DNA from: JAHQVI01 sp050330195
GTDB lineage: Bacteria; Pseudomonadota; Alphaproteobacteria; Rhizobiales; Rhodomicrobiaceae
Assembly (NCBI GenBank): GCA_050330195.1
Contig: JBHJOB010000006.1
Location: forward strand, 1 to 64,000
Direction of reading: 5' to 3'
Length of the DNA: 64,000 bases
Translations under genes and position numbers: made by a program
The notes under the pieces: generated by a model
Seen by the model: the letters and a program-made list of their open reading frames with translations, nothing else
Databases searched by the model: none
Told to the model about the DNA's origin: nothing
Shown here: in pieces, positions 42,781 to 52,055 of the stretch
Numbering within the stretch: the stretch's first letter is position 1
Layout: each line of letters begins with the position of its first letter

Positions 42781-43731
42781 TCACTTGCCAAGGGTTTCCT
42801 TGAGGTTCGTCTCGAACTCATCGACATTGCCCTTGTCGATGACCTTGGTCGGAACGATGATCAGTCCGTTCTCGGGAACATCCGACTTGTCGCCTTCGAG
42901 ATATTTCGCCATCAGCTTCATGCCCTGATAGCCCCACTCGTAAGGCTGCTGCACGACGGTTCCGGCGAAATGCCCTTCGCGGATCGCGCCCAGCGTGATC
43001 GGATCTTCGTCGAAGGCGATGACGGTTATCTCGCCGAGCTTGCCTGCGGCCTGCAATGCTTCGTAGATCTTCGGCGGATTGTAGGAATAGAAGCCGACCA
43101 TGCAGTTGATGTCGGGATTGGCGGCAAGCACGTCATCCACATTGCTGCGGGCGCGGGCGAAATCCACGTCGTCAGCGCGCACATCGACCAGTTCGATGCC
43201 CTTGCCTTCGACAGCCTTCTTGAACCCGTCTATGCGCTCCACCGCGTTGTCCGCCCCGATGAAACCGACAAAACCCATACATTTTCCGCCATCGGGCAGC
43301 GCCTTGACGGCGATCTCCCCGGCCTGCACGCCGGCGTCGGTATTGGATGAGCCGATATAGGCGATACGGTCGCTTTGCGGCGCGTCGCTATCCGTTGTGA
43401 ACAGCGGCACCTGGGCTGCGATACGGTTGAAGGCGTCGGTCGAGGTCTTGGGGTCGACCGAAGAAATCATGATGGCGTCGACGCCTGCCGCGACGAGATC
43501 GTCCATGAGCGCGTTCTGGAGCGCCGCCGTGCCCTGCGCCGGATAGCGGAACATCAGCTGGTAATTCGGCAACTCTTCCTGGGCTTTACTGACGCCTGCT
43601 TCCGCAAGTTTCCAGAAGTCCGAAGCCGCGTTCACGACAAAGGCGAGTTGCTTCTTCTCGTCCTGAGCCTGCGCCGGGTTTCCGGCAAGCAGAAAGGCTG
43701 CGGCCAGAGCCGCCGCAATATAAGCTTTCAT
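42781..43731 (-). CDS. sugar ABC transporter periplasmic binding protein
   Basis: This ribose/allose-type periplasmic binding protein of 316 residues has a signal peptide (MKAYIAAALAAAFLLAGNPA, cleaved after AQA). Typical motifs are LAFVVNAASDFWKLAEAGV, ALMDDLVAAGVDAIMISSVD and GFVGFIGADNAVERIDGF. The start ATG 43731 follows GGGAGGAA; an ATG one codon earlier is possible. The sugar cannot be named. It is divergent from the RTX gene across a 174-bp AT-rich gap. Confidence 0.88.
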   Translation of the reverse strand: MKAYIAAALAAAFLLAGNPAQAQDEKKQLAFVVNAASDFWKLAEAGVSKAQEELPNYQLMFRYPAQGTAALQNALMDDLVAAGVDAIMISSVDPKTSTDAFNRIAAQVPLFTTDSDAPQSDRIAYIGSSNTDAGVQAGEIAVKALPDGGKCMGFVGFIGADNAVERIDGFKKAVEGKGIELVDVRADDVDFARARSNVDDVLAANPDINCMVGFYSYNPPKIYEALQAAGKLGEITVIAFDEDPITLGAIREGHFAGTVVQQPYEWGYQGMKLMAKYLEGDKSDVPENGLIIVPTKVIDKGNVDEFETNLKETLGK

Positions 43732-43905
43732 CATTTCCTCCCAATAGGTGCGATTTCTTGATCTTGATCCGAAATCATCTTGGATCGTCACCTGCGGGGA
43801 TCGTCTCATCCTGCGCTAATTCTGTCAATGCATCATTATTAGTAAAATATTAACACCTTAAAAAACAAACAGTTAGCTTGACAGCTTGCTGTGCCCGGAG
43901 GCCGA

Positions 43906-45210
43906 ATGTATTACTACACAAACCGGGAAGCACACGGGACGCTGTCCCGCCCTGGAAATGCCGACGGCGGCCTGGGGGCTGACACGCTGACCGGCGGAGC
44001 CGGACGCGACCGTTTCGCCTACCATTCCGTCGAGGAGGGCGGTGACACGATCACCGATTTCGAGACCGGACCGGCCGGCGACGTCATCGACCTGTCCGTC
44101 TTTGCGGCAAGATGGAACTGGGCCGACGCGGACATCGTCAAAGCGGGCTATGCGCGTTTCGTTCAGGATGGCGACAATGTTCTCGCTCAGGTCGATCAGG
44201 ATGGCGGCGGCGACAATTTCGTCACGCTGGCTACCTTGCTCGACGTGGATGCATCCCTGCTCAGCCACGCGAATTTCCACACGGCCCTCTGGGCGCCGAA
44301 GGCAACCGAGGCAACGCAGGAGGAAGCCAGCTTTCCCCCGGATGATGGCGTCTCTTTCAACTATCCGCCCGGCGCAAGCGCGAATGCGCTTTACGGGACG
44401 CTGGGCATGGACGTGCTTCGAGGCGATGACGCCAACAACATGCTGTTCGGTCTGGACGGCGATGACCGGCTCTACGGACTCGGCGGTGACGATCTGCTCG
44501 TCGGCGGCAGTGGCAATGACACCCTGATCGGAGGGGACGGCGATGACATGCTCGAAGGGGGCGACGGAGCCGATACGCTGAGCGGCGGGCTGGGTTCCGA
44601 TACGGCGACCTATCAGAATTCCAAGACAGGCGTCACCGTCCACCTTGCCGACAGCAGCCAGAATGCCGGCGACGCTACCGGGGACATACTTTTTTCCATA
44701 GAAAACGTGATCGGCAGCGACTTCGGCGATACGCTGATCGGCAGCTACACGAGCAACCGGCTGGAAGGCAGAGGCGGCGACGACATTCTCCAGGGCTCGC
44801 GCGGCTCCGATACGCTTCTCGGCGGCGATGGAGACGACTGGCTCGATGGCGGGCCGGGCAAGGATGTGCTTGAGGGCGGAGCGGGAGCGGACAGCTTCTA
44901 TTTCGCCTCCGCCGCTGAAGCGGGAGACACCATTCTCGACTTCACGACCGGCGAGGACAAGATCGTGCTCTCGGCGGCAGGCTTCAGTCTCGCTCTGGAC
45001 GAAAATTTCAGCTTCGAAGCGGCGGCGAACATCTATCTCTATCAGGGCAACGCCGCCTATACCGCATCCAGCGGACCATCATTGCTCTACAACACGACCA
45101 ATGGACGACTGCTGTGGGATGCGGATGGTCATGGCGAGGAAAAAGCACAGTTGCTGGCGATTCTCTCCAACGCTCCGGAGATTACCTATGACGACTTCCT
45201 GATCGTTTAG
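43906..45210 (+). CDS. RTX calcium-binding protein, type I secretion substrate
   Basis: This 434-residue protein has two blocks of glycine/aspartate nonapeptide repeats (GGxGxDxLx), about residues 170-230 and 285-345 (for example GLGGDDLLVGGSGNDTLIGG). Each block is flanked by the beta-roll cap that normally ends RTX proteins (GDTITDFETG near 45, GDTILDFTTGEDKIVLS near 345). The first cap sits at the very N terminus, so this looks like only the C-terminal part of a larger RTX protein, yet ATG 43906 has a good GGAGG. It lacks a Sec signal; the genes for its likely exporter follow directly. Confidence 0.8.
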   Translation: MYYYTNREAHGTLSRPGNADGGLGADTLTGGAGRDRFAYHSVEEGGDTITDFETGPAGDVIDLSVFAARWNWADADIVKAGYARFVQDGDNVLAQVDQDGGGDNFVTLATLLDVDASLLSHANFHTALWAPKATEATQEEASFPPDDGVSFNYPPGASANALYGTLGMDVLRGDDANNMLFGLDGDDRLYGLGGDDLLVGGSGNDTLIGGDGDDMLEGGDGADTLSGGLGSDTATYQNSKTGVTVHLADSSQNAGDATGDILFSIENVIGSDFGDTLIGSYTSNRLEGRGGDDILQGSRGSDTLLGGDGDDWLDGGPGKDVLEGGAGADSFYFASAAEAGDTILDFTTGEDKIVLSAAGFSLALDENFSFEAAANIYLYQGNAAYTASSGPSLLYNTTNGRLLWDADGHGEEKAQLLAILSNAPEITYDDFLIV

Positions 45211-45302
45211 AGCGAGGTCCGGTAAAACGGACGCCATTGTTGGGAAAACGAGCTTGAAACAAACAATTGGAGATCGCGATCGTCTCAGACGGAAACGATC
45301 TC
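45208..45302 (+). repeat. dispersed palindromic repeat, copy 2 of 3
   Basis: It starts at the stop codon of the RTX gene. It contains two hairpins: GTCCG-GTAAAA-CGGAC at 45217-45232 and GAGATCG/CGATCTC at about 45270-45303. It aligns by eye with 58768-58871 (shared AGAGCG, CCGGTAAA, GGAAAA, CGAGCT and GAAACAAACA blocks). Confidence 0.7.
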
Positions 45303-45447
45303 AACCTGGCGGCTTGCGGCTGCTGGCGGGATCGCTGTGATCCCGCCAGCAGCTACTGCAACACTGTGAAAAGGACCGTACAATGACCCCGCACAGTCCG
45401 GCAGGTTTCCGGTTTCCGCGATCTGCACCGGCTTCCAGCGACCGTCG

Positions 45448-47260
45448 ATGAGGCGATTCCTTCATTCTTGCCTGAACATTCTCTCGCGGCGCGCCGGGCC
45501 AGCACGCGGCCACAACGTGGGGCCTGACGAACCGATCTCGGTCCTGGCGATTCTCGCTTCGATGCGCAGCGCCATTGTGGGCATTGCGGCCTTTTCCGGC
45601 GTCATCAACCTGCTCGCATTGACCGGCTCGCTGTTCATGCTGCAGATTTATGACCGCGTTCTGCCTAGCCAGAGCGTGCCGACACTCATTGCCCTGACAG
45701 CCATCGTCGCGGGACTTTTCCTGTTTCAGGGCGGTCTGGACATCATACGGTCCCGGCTGCTCGTGCGTGTCGGGTCGCGCGTCGATGAAATTCTGGGTGA
45801 GCGGACCTATCGGGCAGTGCTCGCCCTGCCCTTGCGCGCCCAACCCGCCGGCGACGGCCTCCAGCCGGTCCGCGATCTCGACACGGTCCGAAGTTTTCTT
45901 TCTGGCCCCGGCCCCAGCACCCTGTTCGATCTTCCATGGATTCCGGTCTATCTGGCCTTCGTCTATCTGCTGCATCCGCTTCTCGGATTGCTGGCGACAC
46001 TCGGCGCGGGGCTGCTGCTCGGGCTGACGCTGCGCGCTCTCGAAGAAATCCGCCAGCGAAGCCGTCACTCATGGCCAGCAACGTCAGGGCCTGTCCGCTG
46101 AAGGCGTCAGAAACGCCGAAGTCCTGCGCAGCATGGGTTTTGCCGACCGCATGGTCGAACGCTGGCTCGCGGCAGGCGAACAGCATCTCCATGCGCACCA
46201 GAGCGCCAGCGACGTCGCAGGCGGGTTCGGCGCAATGGCGCGGGTGTTCCGGTCGTTCCTGCAAGCCGCCATTCTCGCGACCGGAGCCTATCTGGTCATC
46301 AAGGGCGATCTGTCCGCCGGAGCGATCATTGCCTCTTCGATAGCCTCGTCACGCGCGCTGGCTCCGATCGATCTGGCAATTGGGCAATGGACGTCCTTCA
46401 TCGCGGCGCGTCAAAGCGCGGAACGGCTTGAGGAATTGCTTCAGTCGCCGCTCGCAAGGATAAAGGCCGCACCTCTGGCGCTGCCGGCGCCGCTCCGCGA
46501 ACTGACGGTGGAAGCCCTGACGGCGACCGCCCCTGGCCTGAACGTGCCGCTCATCCAGAATGTCAGCTTCAAGCTTCAGGCTGGACAGGGGCTCGGCATC
46601 ATCGGACAGAACGCAGCCGGCAAGTCGACGCTCGTGCGCGCTATCGTCGGCGCATGGCCGATCCTGCGCGGCAATGTCAGGCTCGACGGCGCCGCGCTCG
46701 ACCGTTGGCATCCGGCGGAACTTGGGCGGCATATCGGCCATCTGCCACAGGACGTCGAACTCTTCGACGGAACGATTGCGGAGAACATTGCCCGCTTCGA
46801 CCCGAAGGCGGACTCGTCAGCAATTCTGGAAGCGGCGCAGGCGGCGAGCGTCCACCAGATGATCCTGCGCCTGCCGAACGGCTATGAAACCCGCATCGGC
46901 CGGGACGGAGAAGCGCTGTCGAGCGGCCAGCGCCAGCGCATCGGCCTGGCGCGCGCCTTTTTCGGCAATCCGTTCCTGATCGTGCTCGACGAGCCAAGCG
47001 CCAATCTCGACACGGAAGGCGAAGAAGCGCTCACCGGCTCCATCCGCCGCGTGATGGATCGGGGCGGGATCGTGCTCGTCGTCACGCACCGTCCCAGCGC
47101 GATTGCCGCGCTCGAACTCGTGGCCATCATGAACGACGGACGGCTGCAATATTTCGGCAAGAAGGCGGAAGTGCTGCGCCAGACATTGAAACCGGTTCAG
47201 GATCACCCAGAGGAACCACAGGCCAGCGCGGACGAAGCGCCGGGCCGTGCTTCCGGTTGA
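45448..47260 (+). pseudogene. type I secretion ABC transporter (PrtD/HlyB-like), frameshifted
   Basis: The first frame (45448-46101) gives the N-terminal transmembrane half (SLFMLQIYDRVLPSQSVPTL and LFDLPWIPVYLAFVYLLHPL). The second frame (continuing to 47260) gives the rest of the transmembrane domain (GFADRMVERWLAAGEQHL) and the ATPase with Walker A GQNAAGKSTLVRAI, signature LSSGQRQRIGLARAF and Walker B FLIVLDEPSANLD. Homology crosses from one frame to the other at about 46042-46048, within GAAGAAATCC, consistent with one extra A. Repair would give a normal PrtD-length protein of about 603 residues. It could be a sequencing error, a recent mutation or programmed frameshifting. Confidence 0.85.
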
Positions 47261-47267
47261 GGCGGAC

Positions 47268-48599
47268 ATGCGTTCAAAAGGTTCAAAAAGCCCCGGCATC
47301 TCCAGCGCGACCAATGCCGCGATCAAGCACCATTTGCGGCTCGGGCTTGCGCTCTGCATATTGCTTGTCGCCGGTGTCGGCGGCTGGGCGGCGACCGCAA
47401 ATCTGAGCGGCGCAATCATCGCTCCAGCCGCGGTGGTCGTCGAAACCGATGTAAAAAAGGTCCAGCATCAGCTCGGCGGGATCGTCGCGGAGTTGAAGGT
47501 CAGGGATGGCGACCGCGTCAAGGCGGGCGATCTGCTCATCCGGCTGGACGCCACGCTGACCGGCGCCAGCCTCGCAATGGTGGAGAAAACGCTGGACGAA
47601 CTGATGGGACGCCGCGCCCGCCTGCTGGCCGAACGCGAGGGCGGCGAGGCCATCGATTTTCCCGACGATCTTGTCAAACGCGCGCATCCCGGAACGGACG
47701 CCGAACGCATCGTGGCCGGTGAACGCCGGCTGCTGGAGGCGCGCAAGGCTGCCCAGTTCGGGCAGGAAGCACAGCTTGATGAGCAGATTGCCCAGTTCAG
47801 GCAGCAGGTCGTGGGACTGGAGGCCCAACGGGACGCAAAGTCGCAGGAGATTTCCTTCATTCGCGAGGAGTTGCGCGGCGTGGAAAGCCTGTACGAGAAG
47901 AACCTTCTGCCGCTCAACCGGGTTACTGCACTGCGTCGCGAAGCAACGCGGCTGGAGGGCGAAAAGGGGCAGATCATTTCCAGTATCGCGCAGGCGAGGG
48001 GCAAGATCGCCGAAACCAGGCTGAAGATCATCCAGGTCACGCAGGACATGCATACCGACGTTCTCCGCCAGCTTCGCGAAATTGAAGGGCGGATCGGCGA
48101 GCTGATGGAGCGCAAGATTTCAGCCGAGGACCAGTTCCGCCGCACGGAAATTCGCGCGCCCCAATCCGGTATCGTGCATCAGCTTGCCGTGCATACGGTG
48201 GGCGGGGTCATCGGTCCGGGCGAGACGCTTATGATGATCGTGCCGCAGGCGGAGGGCCTGTCCGTGGAAGCGCGCGTTCCTCCTCAGCACATCGACCAGA
48301 TCCGACTCGGACAGGATGTGCAGGTGCGCTTTACCGCATTCGATCACAACACGACACCGCAACTCACCGGCTCGGTCAGCCTCGTCGCCGCCGACGTCAC
48401 CCGCGATCAGCGCACAGGCCAAGCCTATTATGCGATCCGGATCGCTGTTGCCGACGAGCAGATCGCACGACTCGAGGCCCTGCAACTCGTGCCGGGAATG
48501 CCCGCCGAAGTCTATCTGCAGACGCATATGCGGACCGCGCTGTCCTACCTGGCCAAGCCGCTCACAGACCAGTTTTCACGCGCTTTCAAGGACAATTGA
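47268..48599 (+). CDS. type I secretion membrane-fusion protein (HlyD/PrtE family)
   Basis: This 443-residue periplasmic adaptor has one N-terminal membrane anchor (about 25-45). The biotinyl-lipoyl-like half motifs KKVQHQLGGIVAELKVRDGD and RAPQSGIVHQLAVHTVGGVI flank a long coiled-coil region (about 105-280). It links the inner-membrane ABC transporter to a TolC-type outer-membrane protein, which is not in this window. The start ATG 47268 is chosen because GAGG lies 6 bases upstream and the ABC gene ends 8 bp before. It forms an operon with the frameshifted ABC gene. Confidence 0.88.
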   Translation: MRSKGSKSPGISSATNAAIKHHLRLGLALCILLVAGVGGWAATANLSGAIIAPAAVVVETDVKKVQHQLGGIVAELKVRDGDRVKAGDLLIRLDATLTGASLAMVEKTLDELMGRRARLLAEREGGEAIDFPDDLVKRAHPGTDAERIVAGERRLLEARKAAQFGQEAQLDEQIAQFRQQVVGLEAQRDAKSQEISFIREELRGVESLYEKNLLPLNRVTALRREATRLEGEKGQIISSIAQARGKIAETRLKIIQVTQDMHTDVLRQLREIEGRIGELMERKISAEDQFRRTEIRAPQSGIVHQLAVHTVGGVIGPGETLMMIVPQAEGLSVEARVPPQHIDQIRLGQDVQVRFTAFDHNTTPQLTGSVSLVAADVTRDQRTGQAYYAIRIAVADEQIARLEALQLVPGMPAEVYLQTHMRTALSYLAKPLTDQFSRAFKDN

Positions 48600-48799
48600 G
48601 CCGGAACAGCAGCGCGGGAAAGGCCGGTTTCGCAGAAATATCCACAGCCTCCCCCCGGAACATTACGGACTTTTCCGCGAAAGCCTTGGATTTCCCTCTA
48701 CCATAAGTTGACACCGTCGCCTGCTGCACGCAGATTGCGGTCTCGGTATTTTAATGTGTGTTTTTCTCGAATGCGCCATAACGCGCCAGGCTGAGGAAT

Positions 48800-49984
48800 A
48801 TGAATAATTCAGTTTCACTATCGTTCGTGACTGCTTCAGACAAAGACGATAATGATCAGGCCCCTTACATAAAAAAAAAGATAGCTGTCGCAGAACCCAG
48901 CCTGTCCGGGAACGAACTCGAATATGTATCGGACTGCTTGCGATCCACGTGGATTTCCTCGTCCGGAAAATATATTGAACAGTTTGAGGATGTGTTCGCA
49001 AAGTTTTGCGGAACCCGCCACGCGATTGTTACGAATAATGGAACGACGGCGCTGCATCTGGCGCTCGTCGCGCTTGGCGTTGGGCCGGGGGACGAAGTCA
49101 TTGTTCCCACGCTGACTTATGTCGCAACCGCAAACGCCGTCAGATATTGCGGCGCTACACCGGTTTTTGCCGATAGCGATCCCGCGACGATGACGATCGA
49201 TCCGGCCAGCGCAGCCGCCCGGATTTCGGACCGCACGAAGGCCATACTACCGGTACATCTGTATGGTCATCCGGCCAACATGGCCGAAATCAAGGATCTT
49301 GCCGTACGCCATGGCCTTGCAATTGTCGAAGATGCCGCCGAGGCGCATGGCGCGCTTTGCGACGGCAATCGGGTCGGCGGCATCGGCGATTGCGGCGTGT
49401 TCAGTTTCTTCGGCAACAAGATCATCACGACCGGCGAAGGCGGAGCCGTGACCACGAATGACGACGACCTTGCCGCCAAGCTCCGTCTCTACCGCGGCCA
49501 GGGTATGGACCCGGACAGGCGGTACTGGTTTCCAGTGGTAGGCTATAATTACCGCATGACCAATGTCGCTGCTGCAATCGGCGTCGCACAGATGGAGCGT
49601 GTCGAACAGAATCTGGCTGCACGCAAGCAGCTTGCCAAATGGTATGCGGACCGCCTGGCGGATCATGCCCATTTGTTTGATTTGCCCGAAACGGCGCCAT
49701 GGGCATCCCATGTTTTCTGGATGTACACCGTCATTCTTCGCGAAACAGCAACGGCCCCACGCGATCAGGTCATGCAGAAACTCGCTTCGGAACAGATCGA
49801 GACGCGCCCGGTGTTTTATCCGATGCACATTCTGCCTCCATACAGGGATGAGTTTGGACATTACCCCGTAGCGGAAAGGCTGGGAGCAAGAGGGATCAAT
49901 CTGCCGACGCACTGTTCGCTGACCGAAAGCGATGTCGATCGCATCGTGTCCGAACTTGTCAAAGCGGTGTTATCCCTTCAATGA
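48800..49984 (+). CDS. DegT/DnrJ/EryC1/StrS sugar aminotransferase (perosamine-synthase-like)
   Basis: This PLP enzyme of 394 residues transfers an amino group to a nucleotide-keto-sugar. The segment LSGNELEYVSDCLRSTWISS is characteristic of GDP-perosamine synthases and 4-aminotransferases. The PLP Lys207 lies in FSFFGNKIITTGEGG, and PTLTYVATANAVRY and PVHLYGHPANM are typical. It is first in a six-gene cassette in which every gene overlaps the next. The PglD-type acetyltransferase at the end fits acetylation of the same 4-amino sugar. The exact sugar is an inference. Confidence 0.85.
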   Translation: MNNSVSLSFVTASDKDDNDQAPYIKKKIAVAEPSLSGNELEYVSDCLRSTWISSSGKYIEQFEDVFAKFCGTRHAIVTNNGTTALHLALVALGVGPGDEVIVPTLTYVATANAVRYCGATPVFADSDPATMTIDPASAAARISDRTKAILPVHLYGHPANMAEIKDLAVRHGLAIVEDAAEAHGALCDGNRVGGIGDCGVFSFFGNKIITTGEGGAVTTNDDDLAAKLRLYRGQGMDPDRRYWFPVVGYNYRMTNVAAAIGVAQMERVEQNLAARKQLAKWYADRLADHAHLFDLPETAPWASHVFWMYTVILRETATAPRDQVMQKLASEQIETRPVFYPMHILPPYRDEFGHYPVAERLGARGINLPTHCSLTESDVDRIVSELVKAVLSLQ

Positions 49985-51018
49985 AAGTGGCGCTGTGTTC
50001 GTCGTTCGTGCCTTTCATCAATGGGGGAGCGCGATTTATCGTCGACTGGCTGGCCGCGGAGTTGCAGAAGCGCGGCCATCAGACCGAAACGGTCTGGCTG
50101 CCATTCGTGGAAGACCCTGACATCATGTTCCGTCAGATGATGGCGTACCGGATGATCGATCTTGCGCAGACGGCTGACAAGCTGATCGCCTTCCGGCCTC
50201 CTGCCTATGTCATCCCTCATCCCAACAAGACTCTCTGGTTCATCCATCATTTTCGCACCTTCTACGATCTCTGGGAGTCGCCGCATTGCAGGATGGAGAC
50301 AAATGCTCAAATGACGGCATTTCGAAACCGGCTGATCGATGCGGACACGACAGCAATCGGCGAGGCAAAGCGCGTCTTTACGAATTCCCGTGTGGTGGCG
50401 GACCGGCTGCGGCGTTTCAACGGGATCGACGGAGAAGTCCTTTATCCTCCAATTTACCAGCCGGAACGCTACTGGGCAGGCCCTTATGGAGACGACATCG
50501 TTTCCGTCTGCCGTGTTGAGCCGCACAAGAGGCAGGAGCTTCTGGTGGAAGCCATGCGCTTTACCAGATCCGGCGTGAAGCTGCGGCTTTACGGCCTCAG
50601 CCACGATGGGAAATATGCAGAAAAATTGCGCAAGCTCGTGCTTCAGCACAAGCTTCAGGACAAGGTCATAATAGATCACCGCTGGATTTCGGAGGAGGAA
50701 AAGGTCGAGATCCTGGCACGCGCGCTCGCCGTCGTTTACGCGCCCGTCGACGAAGACAGTTACGGCTATCCGACGCTGGAGGGCGCACACGCGGAACGTC
50801 CGATTGTAACGACGCATGATGCCGGGGGAACGCTGGAATTTGTCGAGGATTCGGTGAACGGGTTCATCTGTGATCCGACGCCGGAAAGTCTTGGCTCTGC
50901 GTTCGATGCCTTGTTCGAGGATCGGGACCGGACGGTTCGCCTCGGCCGAGCGGCCCGTGCGCGCATTGATGGGCTCCGCATCGACTGGTCCCATGTCGTA
51001 GAAAGTGTGCTGGCGTGA
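49981..51018 (+). CDS. glycosyltransferase family 4-like protein, paralogue A
   Basis: This 345-residue GT-B glycosyltransferase has the donor-side motif PVDEDSYGYPTLEGAHAERP, which carries the EX7E-type acidic pair, and CRVEPHKRQELLVEAM. It starts by ATGA overlap with the aminotransferase stop. It resembles the next gene closely (shared PAY-PH-KT-W---H and DEDS-GY-T-E blocks), so the two look like a tandem duplication. It presumably adds one sugar to a surface glycan; the linkage is unknown. Confidence 0.82.
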   Translation: MKVALCSSFVPFINGGARFIVDWLAAELQKRGHQTETVWLPFVEDPDIMFRQMMAYRMIDLAQTADKLIAFRPPAYVIPHPNKTLWFIHHFRTFYDLWESPHCRMETNAQMTAFRNRLIDADTTAIGEAKRVFTNSRVVADRLRRFNGIDGEVLYPPIYQPERYWAGPYGDDIVSVCRVEPHKRQELLVEAMRFTRSGVKLRLYGLSHDGKYAEKLRKLVLQHKLQDKVIIDHRWISEEEKVEILARALAVVYAPVDEDSYGYPTLEGAHAERPIVTTHDAGGTLEFVEDSVNGFICDPTPESLGSAFDALFEDRDRTVRLGRAARARIDGLRIDWSHVVESVLA

Positions 51019-52055
51019 AGGTCCTCGTTATCAACAACATGGCGCCTTTCGTGCGGGGCGGCGCCGAAGAGCTTGCGGATCATCTGGTCGCCAATCTGCG
51101 AAAGGCGAAAGGCGTCTCCGCCGAATTGATGCGTATTCCATTCAACTGGAATTCCTATGACCGCGTCATTGATGAAATCATGCTGTGCCGCATGATGGAG
51201 TTATATTGGGTTGACCGGGTCATCGGACTGAAATTCCCCGCATATCTGGTTCCGCATCGGCATAAGACCATGTGGCTCCTGCATCAATACCGTCAAGCCT
51301 ATGATCTGTTCGATCGCGGCCTTTCCGACATTCCCAATGATGCTCGCGGCGACGCCATTCGAACCAGTGTCCTGCAAGCGGATAATGACTGTTTTGGCGC
51401 AACGAAATCGATGTTCGTGAACAGCCCGACAACGCAGCAAAGGCTGAAAAAATACAACGGCTTTTCCTCGGCCGTCCTCCATCCGCCATTGAACGATCCG
51501 GATGCTTTCAGCAATCAATCCTGCGGCGACTACATTTTCGCAGGCGGCCGGGTCAACGCAACCAAAAGGCAGCATCTCCTGATCGAAGCAATGCGGCACT
51601 GCAAGAGCGACGTCCGACTTGTCGTAGGGGGGCCACCGGATACGCCCTCTGACGAAGACCGCGTGCGCCAGGCGGCGGCCGATCCGGCCATAGCAGACAA
51701 GGTTACGCTCGATCTGGGATTTCTCGAACGATCAAGATTGGCCTGCCACGTTAACAATGCTCTGGCCTGTGCCTACATCCCGATCGACGAAGATTCTGTC
51801 GGATATGTAACGATGGAGGCTTTTCAAGCCGAAAAGCCAATGGTCACGACATCCGACTCCGGCGGCGTTCTGGAGATTGTGTTGGATGAAGATACCGGGC
51901 TTGTTGTGCGCCCCGAGCCGGAACCTCTCGCAGATGCCATGGACCGCCTTTTCCTTGAGCGCCAACGCGCGCAGCAACTGGGACGCGCCGGACGTGACCT
52001 GTGGAGTCGCAAGAACATTACCTGGCCGGCCACCATTGAAAGACTGCTGTCATGA
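51015..52055 (+). CDS. glycosyltransferase family 4-like protein, paralogue B
   Basis: This 346-residue GT-B protein is paralogous to the gene before it. Motifs include GGRVNATKRQHLLIEAM and YIPIDEDSVGYVTMEAFQAE. It starts at GTG 51015 within a GTGA overlap; the protein opens MKVLVINNMAPFVRGGAEEL, as GT4 enzymes do. Its stop overlaps the next gene's ATG. Confidence 0.82.
   Translation: MKVLVINNMAPFVRGGAEELADHLVANLRKAKGVSAELMRIPFNWNSYDRVIDEIMLCRMMELYWVDRVIGLKFPAYLVPHRHKTMWLLHQYRQAYDLFDRGLSDIPNDARGDAIRTSVLQADNDCFGATKSMFVNSPTTQQRLKKYNGFSSAVLHPPLNDPDAFSNQSCGDYIFAGGRVNATKRQHLLIEAMRHCKSDVRLVVGGPPDTPSDEDRVRQAAADPAIADKVTLDLGFLERSRLACHVNNALACAYIPIDEDSVGYVTMEAFQAEKPMVTTSDSGGVLEIVLDEDTGLVVRPEPEPLADAMDRLFLERQRAQQLGRAGRDLWSRKNITWPATIERLLS

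Noticed and set aside
45448..47260. Reading the ABC transporter as two separate genes
   Set aside because: The two parts are the halves of one transporter with continuous homology across a frame change; no start codon or ribosome site marks the second half at the right place.
48708..48736. TTGACA with CAGATT at 17-base spacing upstream of the glycan cassette, as a promoter
   Set aside because: The -10 box matches only 3 of 6 bases; too weak to list.
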